NCBI RefSeq assembly: GCF_003248515.1
Contig: NZ_QFOB01000016.1
Location: 3,676-67,675, forward strand
From: Sphingomonas sp.
Lineage (GTDB): Bacteria; Pseudomonadota; Alphaproteobacteria; Sphingomonadales; Sphingomonadaceae
Direction: 5' to 3'
Length of the DNA stretch: 64,000 nucleotides
Position numbers and translations under genes: made by a program
Shown here: piece after piece, positions 33,374 through 42,653 of the stretch
Numbering within the stretch: the first letter of the stretch is position 1
How the letters are laid out: every line of letters begins with the position of its first letter
Notes under the pieces: generated by a model
What the model was told of the DNA's origin: nothing
Databases searched by the model: none
Seen by the model: only the letters and a program-made list of their open reading frames with translations

Positions 33374-33707
33374 GGTCGAGCGCTTGGCCGAGGACAAGGT
33401 GTTTCTCGCGCTCACCAGACCCTCGGTGTTCATGGGGCTGCCGCTCGAGGCGATCCTGCCGATCATCATGATCTGCATGGTCCTGTGGGGGATCATGCAT
33501 AATCCCTTCTATCCGCTCGCCCTGTTCGGCGCGCTATACTTCCCGGCGCGCATGGTCGTGCATTACGACTTCAACGCCTTTCGGCTGTGGGGCCTGTGGT
33601 TCCAGACCGTGTTCCTGTCGCGGAACCGCAAATTCTGGGGCGGCGGGAGCTATTCGCCCGTCCGCTTCGGCAAGAGCGTCAAGCGCAAGCAGTTCGGCAA
33701 TGGCTAA
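33360..33707 (+). CDS. virB3: VirB3 inner-membrane protein
   Basis: A 115-residue VirB3 homologue. The family signature 'KVFLALTRPSVFMGLPLEAILPI' comes before the hydrophobic segment, and 'FYPLALFGALYFPARMVVHYD' after it. It stabilises the pilus/ATPase interface in the inner membrane. GTG start within the virB2 end; a second GTG six bases downstream is also possible. It overlaps virB4 by 8 bases. Confidence 0.9.
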   Translation: MLVAEVERLAEDKVFLALTRPSVFMGLPLEAILPIIMICMVLWGIMHNPFYPLALFGALYFPARMVVHYDFNAFRLWGLWFQTVFLSRNRKFWGGGSYSPVRFGKSVKRKQFGNG

Positions 33708-36066
33708 GACCGCGCTCAAACATCGGAAGGTCGCGCTGCGCGAGGCGGACGACATCAAGTTCATCCCGTACACGCGCCATGTCGACGACACGATCATCGC
33801 GCTCGAGGACGGCTCGTTGATGCGGATGTACCGGGTCGACGGTCGCCCGTTCGAGACGAGCGATGTCGGCGATCTCAACACCTGGCACAACAAGCTCAAT
33901 ATCGCGTGGCGCTCGATCGGTGACGACCGCGTCGCGCTCTGGACGCACCTGGTGCGCACCGCGACCGATCCCGTGCTCGGCGGCGACTTCCATTCGGATT
34001 TCGCCCGGCAGCTGCAGGAGCGCTATTCTCAGAGCCTGCGCGAGAAGGTGCTCTACCACAACGAATTCTACGTCACGCTCCTCGTCCGGCCGTCGGGCAT
34101 GGCCGGCGATCAGGTCGCCCGCTTCTTCGGGCGCGGTGCAAAGGCCGCCGTGCATGACGAGCGCGCGATCGCGATCATGGCCGACAAATGTCGCGACTTC
34201 GAGACGTTGCTGGCCGATGCGGCCCCCGAGCGCCTGTCGATCTACGAGCATGACGGCGTCCTCTTCTCGAAGCCGATGGAAGTGCTCCATTTCATCTTGA
34301 CGGGTAACCGGGTCCGCATTCCCTTGCTGGACGGTCGCCTCGGCCAGGCGCTCTACCAATCGCGGATCGTCTTCGGCCGCGAAGCCGCCGAGATCCGCCT
34401 GCCGCACAAATCGCAATATCTCGGCATGTTCGGTGTGCGCGAATATGTCGCCAGCACGCGCACCGGACAATTCAACAGCCTCCTCAAGCTCGATTTCCCA
34501 TACGTACTCACGCAGAGCTTCGCGCCGCTGGTCAAGCAGGTCGCCAGCGAGCGCTTCACGAAGAAATACAAGCAGATGACGTCCTCCGACGATGCCGGCG
34601 TCAGCCAGGCGATGGAGCTCCTGGACGGCGTCGACGACCTGATGGCCAATCGCTTCGTGATGGGCGAACACCATCTCTCGATCGCGGTGATCGACGACGA
34701 TCCGCGCCGCCTCTTGGATCGCCTGGCAATCGCGCGCTCCTCGGCCGCCGACACCGGGATGGTCATGGCGCGCGAGGATGTGGCGCTCGAGGCCGCCTTC
34801 TGGGCGCAACTTCCCGGCAATTTTCGGATGCGCGCGCGGCCTGCCGTGATCAACAGCCGCAATTTCGCGGCGCTGAGCCCGTTCTATACTTTCCCGGCCG
34901 GCCGGAAGTCGGGGAACCACTGGGGCGAGGCGGTGACGCTCCTCAAGACGCGCGCAGGCTCGTCCTTCTGGTTCAATTTCCACCGCGCCGATATCGGCCA
35001 TACGCTGATCATCGGGCCGACCGGCGTCGGCAAGACGGTGCTGCAGAACTTCCTCCAGGCGCAGCTCGAAAAGACCGGAGCCAAGCAAGTCTTCTTCGAC
35101 AAGGATCGCGGCGCCGAGATCTTCGTCCGAGCGTGCGGCGGCACCTACCTCGCGCTGCGCAACGGCGAGCCGACCGGCTTCGCGCCGCTGAAGGGTCTCG
35201 CACCGACGCACGACAATATCGCTTTTCTCCGCCAGTTCGTCCGCGTGCTCGTGCGGCGCGAGAACCGGCCCTTGACGGTCGCCGAGGAGCGCCTGATCGA
35301 CGAGGGCCTGGACGCGGTCATGCGATTGCCCGCGCCGGCGCGCTCCTTCGGGGCGCTGCGCGAGATGCTGGGCTATGCCGACGCGGAAGGGATCGGCGCG
35401 CGGCTCGAGCGGTGGTGCCAAGGCGGTGCGCTCGGCTGGGCGTTCGACGGCGCTGTCGACGAGGTGTCGATGGCGGCCCGCTTCGTGGGTTTCGACATGA
35501 CCCAGTTCCTCGAGAACCCGGAAATCAGAACGCCGACGATGCTCTACCTCTTCCACCGCGTCGACGAGCTGCTCGACGGACAGCGGGTGGTCGTCGACAT
35601 AGACGAGTTCTGGAAGGCGCTGCAGGACGACGCCTTCCGCGCCTTCGCCCAGGACGGCCTCAAGACCTTCCGGAAGCGCAACGCGTTCATGGTGTTCGGG
35701 ACGCAGTCGCCCGCCGACGCGCTCCGTTCGCCGATCGCGCATTCGATCATCGAGCAGACCGCGACCAAGATCCTCCTGCCCAATGCCGACGCCAAGCGCT
35801 CCGACTATTGCGACGGCCTCGGCCTGACGGACGCCGAATATCGGCTCATCCGAGAAGACCTCACGCCGGAGAGCCGCTGCTTCCTCGTCAAGCAGGGCCA
35901 CACCTCGATCGTCGCCAAGCTCGACCTCGGCGGCATGCCTGACGAGCTCAAGGTGCTGTCGGGGCGCGAGGAGACGCTGGTCGCGATGGAAGAGGCGATC
36001 GCGTCCGCGGGCGACGACCCTGCGGCCTGGTTGCCGGCCTTCTATGCCAACAAAAGGAGAAGCTGA
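33700..36066 (+). CDS. virB4: VirB4 ATPase
   Basis: A 788-residue T4SS ATPase of the VirB4/TrbE family that drives pilus biogenesis. Walker A is GPTGVGKT near residue 440 and Walker B 'VVVDIDEFWK' near residue 631. The N-terminal CagE/VirB4 domain includes IPYTRHVDDTIIALEDGSLMR and QFNSLLKLDFPYVLTQSF. The length is normal. High GC and tight overlap with virB3. Confidence 0.95.
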   Translation: MAKTALKHRKVALREADDIKFIPYTRHVDDTIIALEDGSLMRMYRVDGRPFETSDVGDLNTWHNKLNIAWRSIGDDRVALWTHLVRTATDPVLGGDFHSDFARQLQERYSQSLREKVLYHNEFYVTLLVRPSGMAGDQVARFFGRGAKAAVHDERAIAIMADKCRDFETLLADAAPERLSIYEHDGVLFSKPMEVLHFILTGNRVRIPLLDGRLGQALYQSRIVFGREAAEIRLPHKSQYLGMFGVREYVASTRTGQFNSLLKLDFPYVLTQSFAPLVKQVASERFTKKYKQMTSSDDAGVSQAMELLDGVDDLMANRFVMGEHHLSIAVIDDDPRRLLDRLAIARSSAADTGMVMAREDVALEAAFWAQLPGNFRMRARPAVINSRNFAALSPFYTFPAGRKSGNHWGEAVTLLKTRAGSSFWFNFHRADIGHTLIIGPTGVGKTVLQNFLQAQLEKTGAKQVFFDKDRGAEIFVRACGGTYLALRNGEPTGFAPLKGLAPTHDNIAFLRQFVRVLVRRENRPLTVAEERLIDEGLDAVMRLPAPARSFGALREMLGYADAEGIGARLERWCQGGALGWAFDGAVDEVSMAARFVGFDMTQFLENPEIRTPTMLYLFHRVDELLDGQRVVVDIDEFWKALQDDAFRAFAQDGLKTFRKRNAFMVFGTQSPADALRSPIAHSIIEQTATKILLPNADAKRSDYCDGLGLTDAEYRLIREDLTPESRCFLVKQGHTSIVAKLDLGGMPDELKVLSGREETLVAMEEAIASAGDDPAAWLPAFYANKRRS

Positions 36067-36067
36067 A

Positions 36068-36793
36068 ATGTGGTTCAAACCGGTCATGTTGGCGGTCGCC
36101 GTCCCGGTAGCGCTCGCCACCTTCGCGACCCCCGCCGCGGCGCAGGGCATTCCGGTCTTCGATACGACGACCTACCTGCAGGCGCTTCAGACCGCCCGGC
36201 AGACGCTGACGATCGTCGACCAAGGCAGGCAACAGATCCAGACCGCCGCCAACCAGCTGCAGTCGCTGCAGAAGCTCACGAACATGAGCGAGATCGCCTC
36301 GACCCTGAACCTGCCCGAGGTTCGCAATATCCTCCCGAGCGAGACGACCGACGTCTCGACCCTGTTCGCGGGCGACCTCGGAAGGATCGGATCGCTCGGA
36401 ACGCTCGCGTCGAATATTCAGTCGCGCTTTCGTCTATCGCCGTCCGGCTCCTCGGACGCCGACGAGGCGTACAATCAGGCGCTGCGGGGCTCGACGGGCT
36501 CTGCGGCCACGACCGCAGCGCTGGGCGAGAACACGCTGTCGATCGCGCAGACACGGACACGTGGCCTAGATCAGCTTCGCCAGCAACTCGCGAGCGCTCG
36601 CGATCCGAAGGACGTAATGGACCTTCAGGCCCGGATCGCGGTCGAACAGGCTCAGCTCCAGAACGACATGCTGAAGATGCAGGCAATCCAAATGGCGCAG
36701 TCCGCCGAGGGTAATCTCGCGATCAGTTCGGCCCTGGTTGCGGCTGGACGGGCGGACTCGGCGTTCTTTCAGGCCAACACCATCAGGAGATAG
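36068..36793 (+). CDS. virB5: VirB5-like minor pilin / TrbJ-like periplasmic protein
   Basis: A 241-residue exported, mostly helical protein: signal peptide MWFKPVMLAVAVPVALATFATPAAAQG, then coiled-coil rich sequence (LQTARQTLTIVDQGRQQIQTAANQLQSLQKL; LDQLRQQLASARDPKDVMDLQARIAVEQAQLQ). This and its place after virB4 identify it as VirB5, the pilus-tip minor component. AGGAG seven bases before the ATG. It directly precedes the exclusion lipoprotein. Confidence 0.85.
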   Translation: MWFKPVMLAVAVPVALATFATPAAAQGIPVFDTTTYLQALQTARQTLTIVDQGRQQIQTAANQLQSLQKLTNMSEIASTLNLPEVRNILPSETTDVSTLFAGDLGRIGSLGTLASNIQSRFRLSPSGSSDADEAYNQALRGSTGSAATTAALGENTLSIAQTRTRGLDQLRQQLASARDPKDVMDLQARIAVEQAQLQNDMLKMQAIQMAQSAEGNLAISSALVAAGRADSAFFQANTIRR

Positions 36794-36795
36794 TG

Positions 36796-37065
36796 ATGCG
36801 GAAGATCATTCCCGTACTTGCTCTGGTCGTTGTGGCCGGATGCCACCGCCAAGTCGCCGTCCCTACGGCGCAGGAGCTTATCAACAATCGTCCGTTGCTC
36901 ACAGAGTGGCAGGTGAAGTGCGACACCGGCGAATACAGCCATCTCGCCGCGACCGAAAAAGCCGATCTTTGTTCCACGACGCATGACGCCTCGATGTCCG
37001 TGGCGGCGATGAAGGCCGGCAAGCAGGACTCAGACTTTTTCGGCAACATGTCGAAGCGGAAGTGA
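36796..37065 (+). CDS. EexN-like entry-exclusion lipoprotein
   Basis: An 89-residue lipoprotein with lipobox VVAGC (Cys near residue 17) and the short body TAQELINNRPLLTEWQVKCDTG...LCSTTHDA. This matches the EexN-type pattern of a 'pore' helix, a central Cys and a C-terminal Cys/Ala segment. Such proteins sit in the inner membrane of the host and block receipt of the same plasmid. AGGAG is six bases from the ATG; a GTG three bases upstream is possible. It lies between virB5 and virB6 in a segment with lower GC than the rest of the operon. Confidence 0.75.
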   Translation: MRKIIPVLALVVVAGCHRQVAVPTAQELINNRPLLTEWQVKCDTGEYSHLAATEKADLCSTTHDASMSVAAMKAGKQDSDFFGNMSKRK

Positions 37066-37100
37066 CCGTGCTGCACCGTCGAACAGTTGAGGTTACGTAG

Positions 37101-38159
37101 ATGGCGTCGCCTCCAGACATCATGACCCTTTTCACGACCATGTACGGGTACGTGGAAAGCGCAATTGCGGGCGCGGTCGCGACGTTCGGATCGGGGCTCG
37201 TGAGTTTCGTGGCGGCTCCGCTGGCGCTTGCCGCCACGATATATTTCTTGCTCCTTGGCTTTGCCGTGTTGCGCGGCGCAATTCAGGCGCCGCTCCGAGA
37301 ACTTGTCTTCCAAGCGGGCAAGGTCGGTTTTGCGCTCGCCGCCGCAAGCGCCGTCGGGTACGCAACCTTTGTCGTCAACATAGCGACCAACCTACCGTCC
37401 GAGATCATCTCTGCCGGCTCGGGCACTCCGGTCACCAATCCGGGCACCACCTTCGATCGCTATGTAGCCGATACCGGCAAGCTCGCGCAGCGGATGACTG
37501 ACGCCAACAACAAGGTACAGGCACAGTCATCTCGTGGACTCACGGATTTCCAAACGCCGATCGTCAAGCTGACCGCGTCCATCGTTCTCTACGCCTGCAT
37601 TGTTATCCTCTACACCTTCGCGTTTCTGTCCGCGGCGATAGGTTTCTGCATTGTCATCTTCGCGAAATTGGCGGTGTCGATCTGCGTCGCCTTGGCGCCG
37701 TTGGCGCTGGCGTGCCTGCTCTTCAACTCCTCACGATGGCTTTTCGACGGATGGTTGAAGCAAACCGCCAATTACATTCTGCTCATGGTCATTATGGCAA
37801 TCATGACCAAGTTCATAACTGGTCTTCAAGAAGCGGCGATGGACGGCATTCTGGGATCCGTCGGCGACGGATCGGGGTTTGTCACACTCGAGAATACTTA
37901 CATAGCGCTTAACGCCGGCGTTATGATCGTAGCGACGCTGGCCTGCTGCGCGATTTACATTGTCGGCTCGATCTTCTTCTTCCAGTCGCCCGCTATCGCA
38001 GCAGGCATTGCCGGTGGCGCGTCCTCCGGCGGCCACGGCTTCCTCATGACCGGCGCGAACATCATGGCCAACAGGCTGATGTTCCGACGCGCGACACAAG
38101 CTGCGAGCCGTTCGAACGCTCCGGCTGGGACCGGTGGCTCCCTCACGCGAGCGGCTTGA
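37101..38159 (+). CDS. virB6: VirB6 polytopic inner-membrane protein
   Basis: A 352-residue TrbL/VirB6-family protein with at least five membrane segments (LVSFVAAPLALAATIYFLLLGFAVL; IVLYACIVILYTFAFLSAAIGFCIVIF; LAVSICVALAPLALACLLF; NYILLMVIMAIMTKFITG; MIVATLACCAIYIVGSIFFF). The central 'WLFDGWLKQTANYIL' motif is diagnostic. Base composition is clearly lower in GC than virB4 (26 of 60 at 37741-37800 against 44 of 60 at 34741-34800), suggesting a separate origin together with eexN. Confidence 0.88.
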   Translation: MASPPDIMTLFTTMYGYVESAIAGAVATFGSGLVSFVAAPLALAATIYFLLLGFAVLRGAIQAPLRELVFQAGKVGFALAAASAVGYATFVVNIATNLPSEIISAGSGTPVTNPGTTFDRYVADTGKLAQRMTDANNKVQAQSSRGLTDFQTPIVKLTASIVLYACIVILYTFAFLSAAIGFCIVIFAKLAVSICVALAPLALACLLFNSSRWLFDGWLKQTANYILLMVIMAIMTKFITGLQEAAMDGILGSVGDGSGFVTLENTYIALNAGVMIVATLACCAIYIVGSIFFFQSPAIAAGIAGGASSGGHGFLMTGANIMANRLMFRRATQAASRSNAPAGTGGSLTRAA

Positions 38160-38228
38160 ATGGGCATGAGACGATGGATTTCCCTTCTCGCGGACGGGCC
38201 GCGCGGCAGCGGCAGCAACGGAGACACT

Positions 38229-38591
38229 ATGAAAAGGCTGGCTATCGGGCTGATCGGAGCACTCGCGCTCGGCGGATGCGCCGGCGCCCACGTCAAGAAA
38301 CCTTCGGTCTGCGACGGCAAGCACCGTCGTCCCGCGAACCTCTACGGCACCGTGCTTCCCACGCTGCCGCTCCCGCTTCCCGCATCGCAGGGCGGCGGCC
38401 GATCGATGGTCGTCCCGGGGCCGACTGGAAGGCCCGGCGAGCTACCGCCCCCGCCCCCGGCGCCCGCGCCGATGTCTACGCCGACACCCGATGGTAGCGC
38501 GGCTCCCTCGGCCGCCAACACGGGGGCGGCGGCGCCGCAAGCGCCGCGCACCTCGCAGCGCGACCTCGCGCTCTCGTATCGCTCATGCTGA
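38229..38591 (+). CDS. VirB7-like outer-membrane lipoprotein
   Basis: A 120-residue lipoprotein: signal MKRLAIGLIGALALGGC with lipobox LGGC, then a conserved block CDGKHRRPANLYGTVLPTLP and a long Pro/Ala-rich tail. Its position before virB8 and its lipid anchor fit VirB7, which holds VirB9 in the outer membrane. GGAG before the ATG at 38229; the open frame begins 69 bases earlier but without support. Size is larger than Agrobacterium VirB7. Confidence 0.75.
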   Translation: MKRLAIGLIGALALGGCAGAHVKKPSVCDGKHRRPANLYGTVLPTLPLPLPASQGGGRSMVVPGPTGRPGELPPPPPAPAPMSTPTPDGSAAPSAANTGAAAPQAPRTSQRDLALSYRSC

Positions 38592-38607
38592 CAAAGGGAT
38601 CGACGCC

Positions 38608-39285
38608 ATGCCGGCGGTGAAAGCCGAGGACAAAGATAAGTATTTCGAGACGTCGCGAACCTGGGAATACGATCGGTTTCGGGCCGCGGCCGGCCGAGAG
38701 AAGCTCGCGTGGACGATCGCGGCGGTCGCGATCCTGCTCGCGATCGTGGCGGTCTTCGCACTGGCGATGCTGACGCCGCTCAAGACCGTCCAGCCCTATG
38801 TCATCCGCGTCGATCGATCATCCGGCGAGACCGCGATCATCACCGCGCTGAAGGGACCGCAGCCGCGGACCTACGACGATGCCGTCAATCGCTACTTCAT
38901 CTCGCAGTATGTCCGCCTGCGCGAAGGTTGGCTCAACGATGCCGCGCGTGAGAATGCCTATGCGGTCATGCTGATGAGCGACCAGGGCGAGGCGCAGCGG
39001 TTCCTCGGCAGCGTCCAGTCGAGCAACCGAAATGCGCCGTCGAACATCTACGGCAACAAGGGGTTCGTCTCGATCTCCATCCGATCGATCAGTTTCCTCA
39101 GCCCGACGGTCGCGCAGGTCCGCTACACCAAGATCATCAACTACGGGCAGAGCACCCCGGTCGCGCAGAACTGGAACGCGATCCTAACCTTCAAATACAC
39201 CACGGCCCCCGAGCTCGAGAAGGATCGAAACCTCAATCCGCTTGGCTTCCAAGTCGTGAACTATCGCTCGGACCCGGAGGCGTGA
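38608..39285 (+). CDS. virB8: VirB8 inner-membrane assembly protein
   Basis: A 225-residue VirB8 homologue: N-terminal cytoplasmic stretch with RTWEYDRFRAAAGREKLAW, one membrane helix (TIAAVAILLAIVAVFALAML) and the periplasmic NTF2-like domain (YVIRVDRSSGE...YFISQYVRLREGW...VRYTKI). It nucleates the complex with VirB9 and VirB10. The ATG is preceded by AAAGGGA. Confidence 0.93.
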   Translation: MPAVKAEDKDKYFETSRTWEYDRFRAAAGREKLAWTIAAVAILLAIVAVFALAMLTPLKTVQPYVIRVDRSSGETAIITALKGPQPRTYDDAVNRYFISQYVRLREGWLNDAARENAYAVMLMSDQGEAQRFLGSVQSSNRNAPSNIYGNKGFVSISIRSISFLSPTVAQVRYTKIINYGQSTPVAQNWNAILTFKYTTAPELEKDRNLNPLGFQVVNYRSDPEA

Positions 39286-39286
39286 C

Positions 39287-40294
39287 ATGACCGATCCAGC
39301 AATACTTCCGGATGACGCGAAGCGTGTCGTTGTCCCCTTCCTGCCCGCGCTTCGCCGCAAGCTCGGCACGCGACTGTCGCCCCCGGCGACCGCGCTCGTG
39401 GTGACGGACTCCGGCGCCAAGAGCCGGTTCTGGCGCGGCCTCGGGGTGATCTGGCAGCGGCTCGTCGCCCTCTCGATCATCGGCGCGGCTGCCACGACGC
39501 TCCTACCCCGTCCAGCTTTCGCGTCGGAAACGCCGCGGGCAGGGACGAAAGACGCGCGCGTCCGCGACATCGCGTACGACCCGGATCAGGTGGTCTCGAT
39601 CGTCGGCAGTTTCCGGCACGCGATCGAGATCCAGTTCGGGCCGGGTGAAACGATCGCGCAGGCGGCCCTGGGTGACTCGATCTCGTGGCAGATCGCGCCG
39701 GTCGGCAACATCGTCTTTCTCAAGCCGCGCGAACGTGCCGGGCCAACCAACCTCATCGTCGTCACCAACGCCGGGGGCGCGCCGCGCACCTACCATTTCA
39801 ACCTGTCGCTCGGCACCGGGCAGACCATGTACGGGGTCCGCTTCCGCTATCCACGCGAAGAGCGCGCGCTGGCGGCACTCCAGTCGCAACTCGCGAAAGC
39901 CGCGGTAGCGCGTGCCGTCGAGACGAACATCACGACGGCGGCGCTCGACCACGCGGTGATCGAGGGCACGCGCAACATGAACTACACCGTCCAGGGCGAC
40001 ACCGCGCTGCAGCCTTCCGAGATCTCCGACAACGGCGAGTTCACTGTCCTTCGCTACCCGGGGCATACCGATATCCCGTCGATCTTCGCCGTCGACGTCG
40101 ACGGCACCGAGACGATCGTTCCTTACGACGTGCGCGAGGATTTCGTGGTGATTCACGCGGTCTACCGCCAGCTGCGCCTGCGGCGCGGCACCACGGTGCT
40201 GTGTGTCTTCAACGAAGCACCGGCGCGCAACGATCGCAGCGACCGAACCGGCACCGTCTCCAATGTCGTCGAACGCAAGGTGAAGGGGCAGTAG
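39287..40294 (+). CDS. virB9: VirB9 outer-membrane core protein
   Basis: A 335-residue VirB9/TrbG homologue. The body has the VirB9 signatures DARVRDIAYDPDQVVSIVGSFRHAIEIQFGPGE, 'SWQIAPVGNIVFLKPRE' and the C-terminal YTVQGD...FVVIHAVYRQLRLRRG. It carries about 50 residues before the signal peptide (QRLVALSIIGAAATTLLPRPAFAS), which is unusual. An in-frame GTG at 39446 would start just before the signal, but only the ATG at 39287 is close to the virB8 stop. Confidence 0.88.
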   Translation: MTDPAILPDDAKRVVVPFLPALRRKLGTRLSPPATALVVTDSGAKSRFWRGLGVIWQRLVALSIIGAAATTLLPRPAFASETPRAGTKDARVRDIAYDPDQVVSIVGSFRHAIEIQFGPGETIAQAALGDSISWQIAPVGNIVFLKPRERAGPTNLIVVTNAGGAPRTYHFNLSLGTGQTMYGVRFRYPREERALAALQSQLAKAAVARAVETNITTAALDHAVIEGTRNMNYTVQGDTALQPSEISDNGEFTVLRYPGHTDIPSIFAVDVDGTETIVPYDVREDFVVIHAVYRQLRLRRGTTVLCVFNEAPARNDRSDRTGTVSNVVERKVKGQ

Positions 40295-40295
40295 G

Positions 40296-41615
40296 ATGGC
40301 CGATACGATCATCGACCGGGGCGGAACGGTAGGCCCGGACCCACTCGCCTCCGGAGCGTCCGAGACCGTCGTGACGCGGAGTGGTGGCTGGGGTAACATC
40401 GCGCTGCTCGGCGCCGGCATCGCGCTGATCGGGGCGATGAGCGGGATCGCGATCGGATATGGCGCTTTCCACCGGCCGGCGAGCACCGCCACCGCTGCCG
40501 CCCCCGCCAAGGCAAGCGATCGCACCGTCGACGACGTCATGGGCAATCCGAACGTCCAGCGCGCAGCACTTGCCAATCAGCTCGGTCAGCCGGGTGCGCC
40601 GGCGACCGATATTTTCGGTCGCCCGATCAGCCCTGTGCCGGGAACGACGGTCGACCCGGCCGGCAACGTCGTTCCGGGAACGGCAAGCGGCACCCCTGCC
40701 GCGAATGGTCAGCCGACGCCCGATCAACGCCGGGCCGAGCAGGCCCGCGCGATGGCCGACGCGGCGCGGCGGTCGCCGATCATGGCGTTCGGTGCGTCAG
40801 GATCTGCGTCGGCCGGCCCCGGCGCGTCCTATGCCGGCGCGGACGGATCCTCGCCCTCGCCGGGCCAGGAGCAAACGCAGGCGGGCTCCGGTCCGCAGAC
40901 GGCTGGTCGGTCGATGGTTGCCGGCCGCAACTTCGGCGCAAGCGGCTTCGAGGGATCGGGCGACGATGCGGGTCCGGCCGCCAAGGGATCGACCGATTTC
41001 AGCGACCAGCTCGCTCACTCCGCCATCCAGACGGTGCGCGCCACGATGGTCGTCGACCGTAGCCTGCTACTGAGCGCCGGCACCGTCATTCCCTGCACGC
41101 TTCAGACCGCCATCAACTCCACACAGGCCGGTTTCGTGTCGTGCGTCATCAATCACGATGTCTACTCGGAAAACGGTCGCATCGTGCTGCTCGACAAGGG
41201 CACCAAGGTGCTCGGTCAGTATTCGGGCGGCATCACCCAAGGCCAGGCTCGGCTTTTCGTGTTGTGGACCCGCGCGCTGACGCCGCGCGGCGTGGCGATC
41301 GACCTCGGCTCGCCAGCGACCGACAATCTCGGCCGTGCCGGCCTTCCCGGCGGCGTCGATACGCAATTCTGGACCCGCTTCGGGCTTGGGCTCGTGATCT
41401 CGGTGCTCGAGGATGCGTCGAACATCGCCAGTCGGGCGGTGGCAGGCGAAGGCACCTACTCGACGCAGGTCCCCAGCAACACGGCGCAGACCGTACTCCA
41501 GCAGACGATGCAGGTCCGGCCGATTCTCAAGAAGAACCAAGGCGACACGGCCGCGATCTTCGTTGCGAAGGATTTCGACTTCCGGCCGGTCTACGACGTT
41601 CGCTTGAGGCGCTGA
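40296..41615 (+). CDS. virB10: VirB10 envelope-spanning scaffold protein
   Basis: A 439-residue TrbI/VirB10 protein: short cytoplasmic N-terminus, one membrane helix (IALLGAGIALIGAMSGIAIGYG), a long Gly/Pro/Ser-rich linker (residues about 60-240), and the conserved beta-barrel domain with LLSAGTVIPCTLQTAINS, VLLDKGTKVLGQYSG and the antenna region. It senses ATPase energy and connects both membranes. The gene follows virB9 after one base. Confidence 0.92.
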   Translation: MADTIIDRGGTVGPDPLASGASETVVTRSGGWGNIALLGAGIALIGAMSGIAIGYGAFHRPASTATAAAPAKASDRTVDDVMGNPNVQRAALANQLGQPGAPATDIFGRPISPVPGTTVDPAGNVVPGTASGTPAANGQPTPDQRRAEQARAMADAARRSPIMAFGASGSASAGPGASYAGADGSSPSPGQEQTQAGSGPQTAGRSMVAGRNFGASGFEGSGDDAGPAAKGSTDFSDQLAHSAIQTVRATMVVDRSLLLSAGTVIPCTLQTAINSTQAGFVSCVINHDVYSENGRIVLLDKGTKVLGQYSGGITQGQARLFVLWTRALTPRGVAIDLGSPATDNLGRAGLPGGVDTQFWTRFGLGLVISVLEDASNIASRAVAGEGTYSTQVPSNTAQTVLQQTMQVRPILKKNQGDTAAIFVAKDFDFRPVYDVRLRR

Positions 41616-41617
41616 CG

Positions 41618-42640
41618 ATGGCGGCGAGCTCCGCGTCGCTGCTTTACGCTCACAACGCGGCGCCGATCACGCGGCACCTCGAACGGCCCGACGTGACCGA
41701 GCTCGTCATCAACGAGCCCGGTACGATCGGGCTCGAGACGCGCGACGGCTGGGAATGGCATGACGAGCCCGAACTCGACAATGCCGCGCTGATGACGCTC
41801 GCGAAGCTGATCGCCGGCCTCACCAAGCAGGACGTCAATGCCGAATATCCGATCGTCTCGTCGGTCCTGCCCGGCGGCGAGCGCGCGCAGGTCGTCGTGC
41901 CACCGGCGGTCGAGCAGGGGTTCATCTCGATCACCGTCCGTAAGGCATCGGGCGTGACCATGAACCTGGACGATTTCGAGCGTGCCGGGCTGTTCAGCGA
42001 AGTGCGGGCAAAAGGCCTGCACGAGAAGGTCGATACCAGGCTCCAGTCGCTGCGCGCGGCGGGGGACTGGAAGGGGTTCTTCCGGCTCGCTGTAGAAGCT
42101 CGCAAGAATATCCTGATCTCCGGCGCGACCGGGTCCGGTAAGACGAGCTTTTCCAAGGGGCTAATCAAGCTGATCCCCGAATATGAGCGCATCCTCACGA
42201 TCGAAGACACGCGCGAGCTCGTCGTCCCGCAGCGCAACCGGGTCCACATGATGTACGCCAAGGACGGAAAGGGCCTGCAGAAAGCGGGCGCGAAGGAGCT
42301 GCTGGAATCCGCACTGCGGATGCGGCCCGACCGCATCCTCTTGCAGGAGCTTCGCGACGGAACCGCCTTCTTTTATCTGCGCAACGTCAACAGCGGTCAT
42401 CCCGGCTCGATCACCACCGTCCACGCCAATACGGCCGAGGGCGCGCTCGAGCAGCTGACGCTCCTCGTGAAAGAGTCCGAAGGCGGCAACGACCTCGATC
42501 GCCACGACATCCGTGCGCTGCTGCGTTCGCTCGTCGACATCGTGGTGCAGATGGATCGGCTTCCACCCGCGGCCGGGCAACCGGCGCGCTATCGCATGAC
42601 CGAAGTGTGGTTCGATCCGGCCGGCAAGCCGCGCGAGTGA
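41618..42640 (+). CDS. virB11: VirB11 traffic ATPase
   Basis: A 340-residue VirB11-family hexameric ATPase. Walker A SGATGSGKTS near residue 167, Asp box ILTIEDTRELV, Walker B 'MRPDRILLQELRDG' and the His box 'GHPGSITTVHANTAEGALEQL' are all present. The ATG lies right after the virB10 stop; longer frames are inside virB10. It switches the system between pilus assembly and DNA transfer. Confidence 0.94.
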   Translation: MAASSASLLYAHNAAPITRHLERPDVTELVINEPGTIGLETRDGWEWHDEPELDNAALMTLAKLIAGLTKQDVNAEYPIVSSVLPGGERAQVVVPPAVEQGFISITVRKASGVTMNLDDFERAGLFSEVRAKGLHEKVDTRLQSLRAAGDWKGFFRLAVEARKNILISGATGSGKTSFSKGLIKLIPEYERILTIEDTRELVVPQRNRVHMMYAKDGKGLQKAGAKELLESALRMRPDRILLQELRDGTAFFYLRNVNSGHPGSITTVHANTAEGALEQLTLLVKESEGGNDLDRHDIRALLRSLVDIVVQMDRLPPAAGQPARYRMTEVWFDPAGKPRE

Positions 42641-42653
42641 GGGGGCCGGCGTC

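Noticed and set aside
33679..36150. Long minus-strand open frame (823 codons)
   Set aside because: It lies entirely antisense to virB4, which has clear ATPase motifs; long antisense frames are expected at this GC content and the translation has no recognisable domain.
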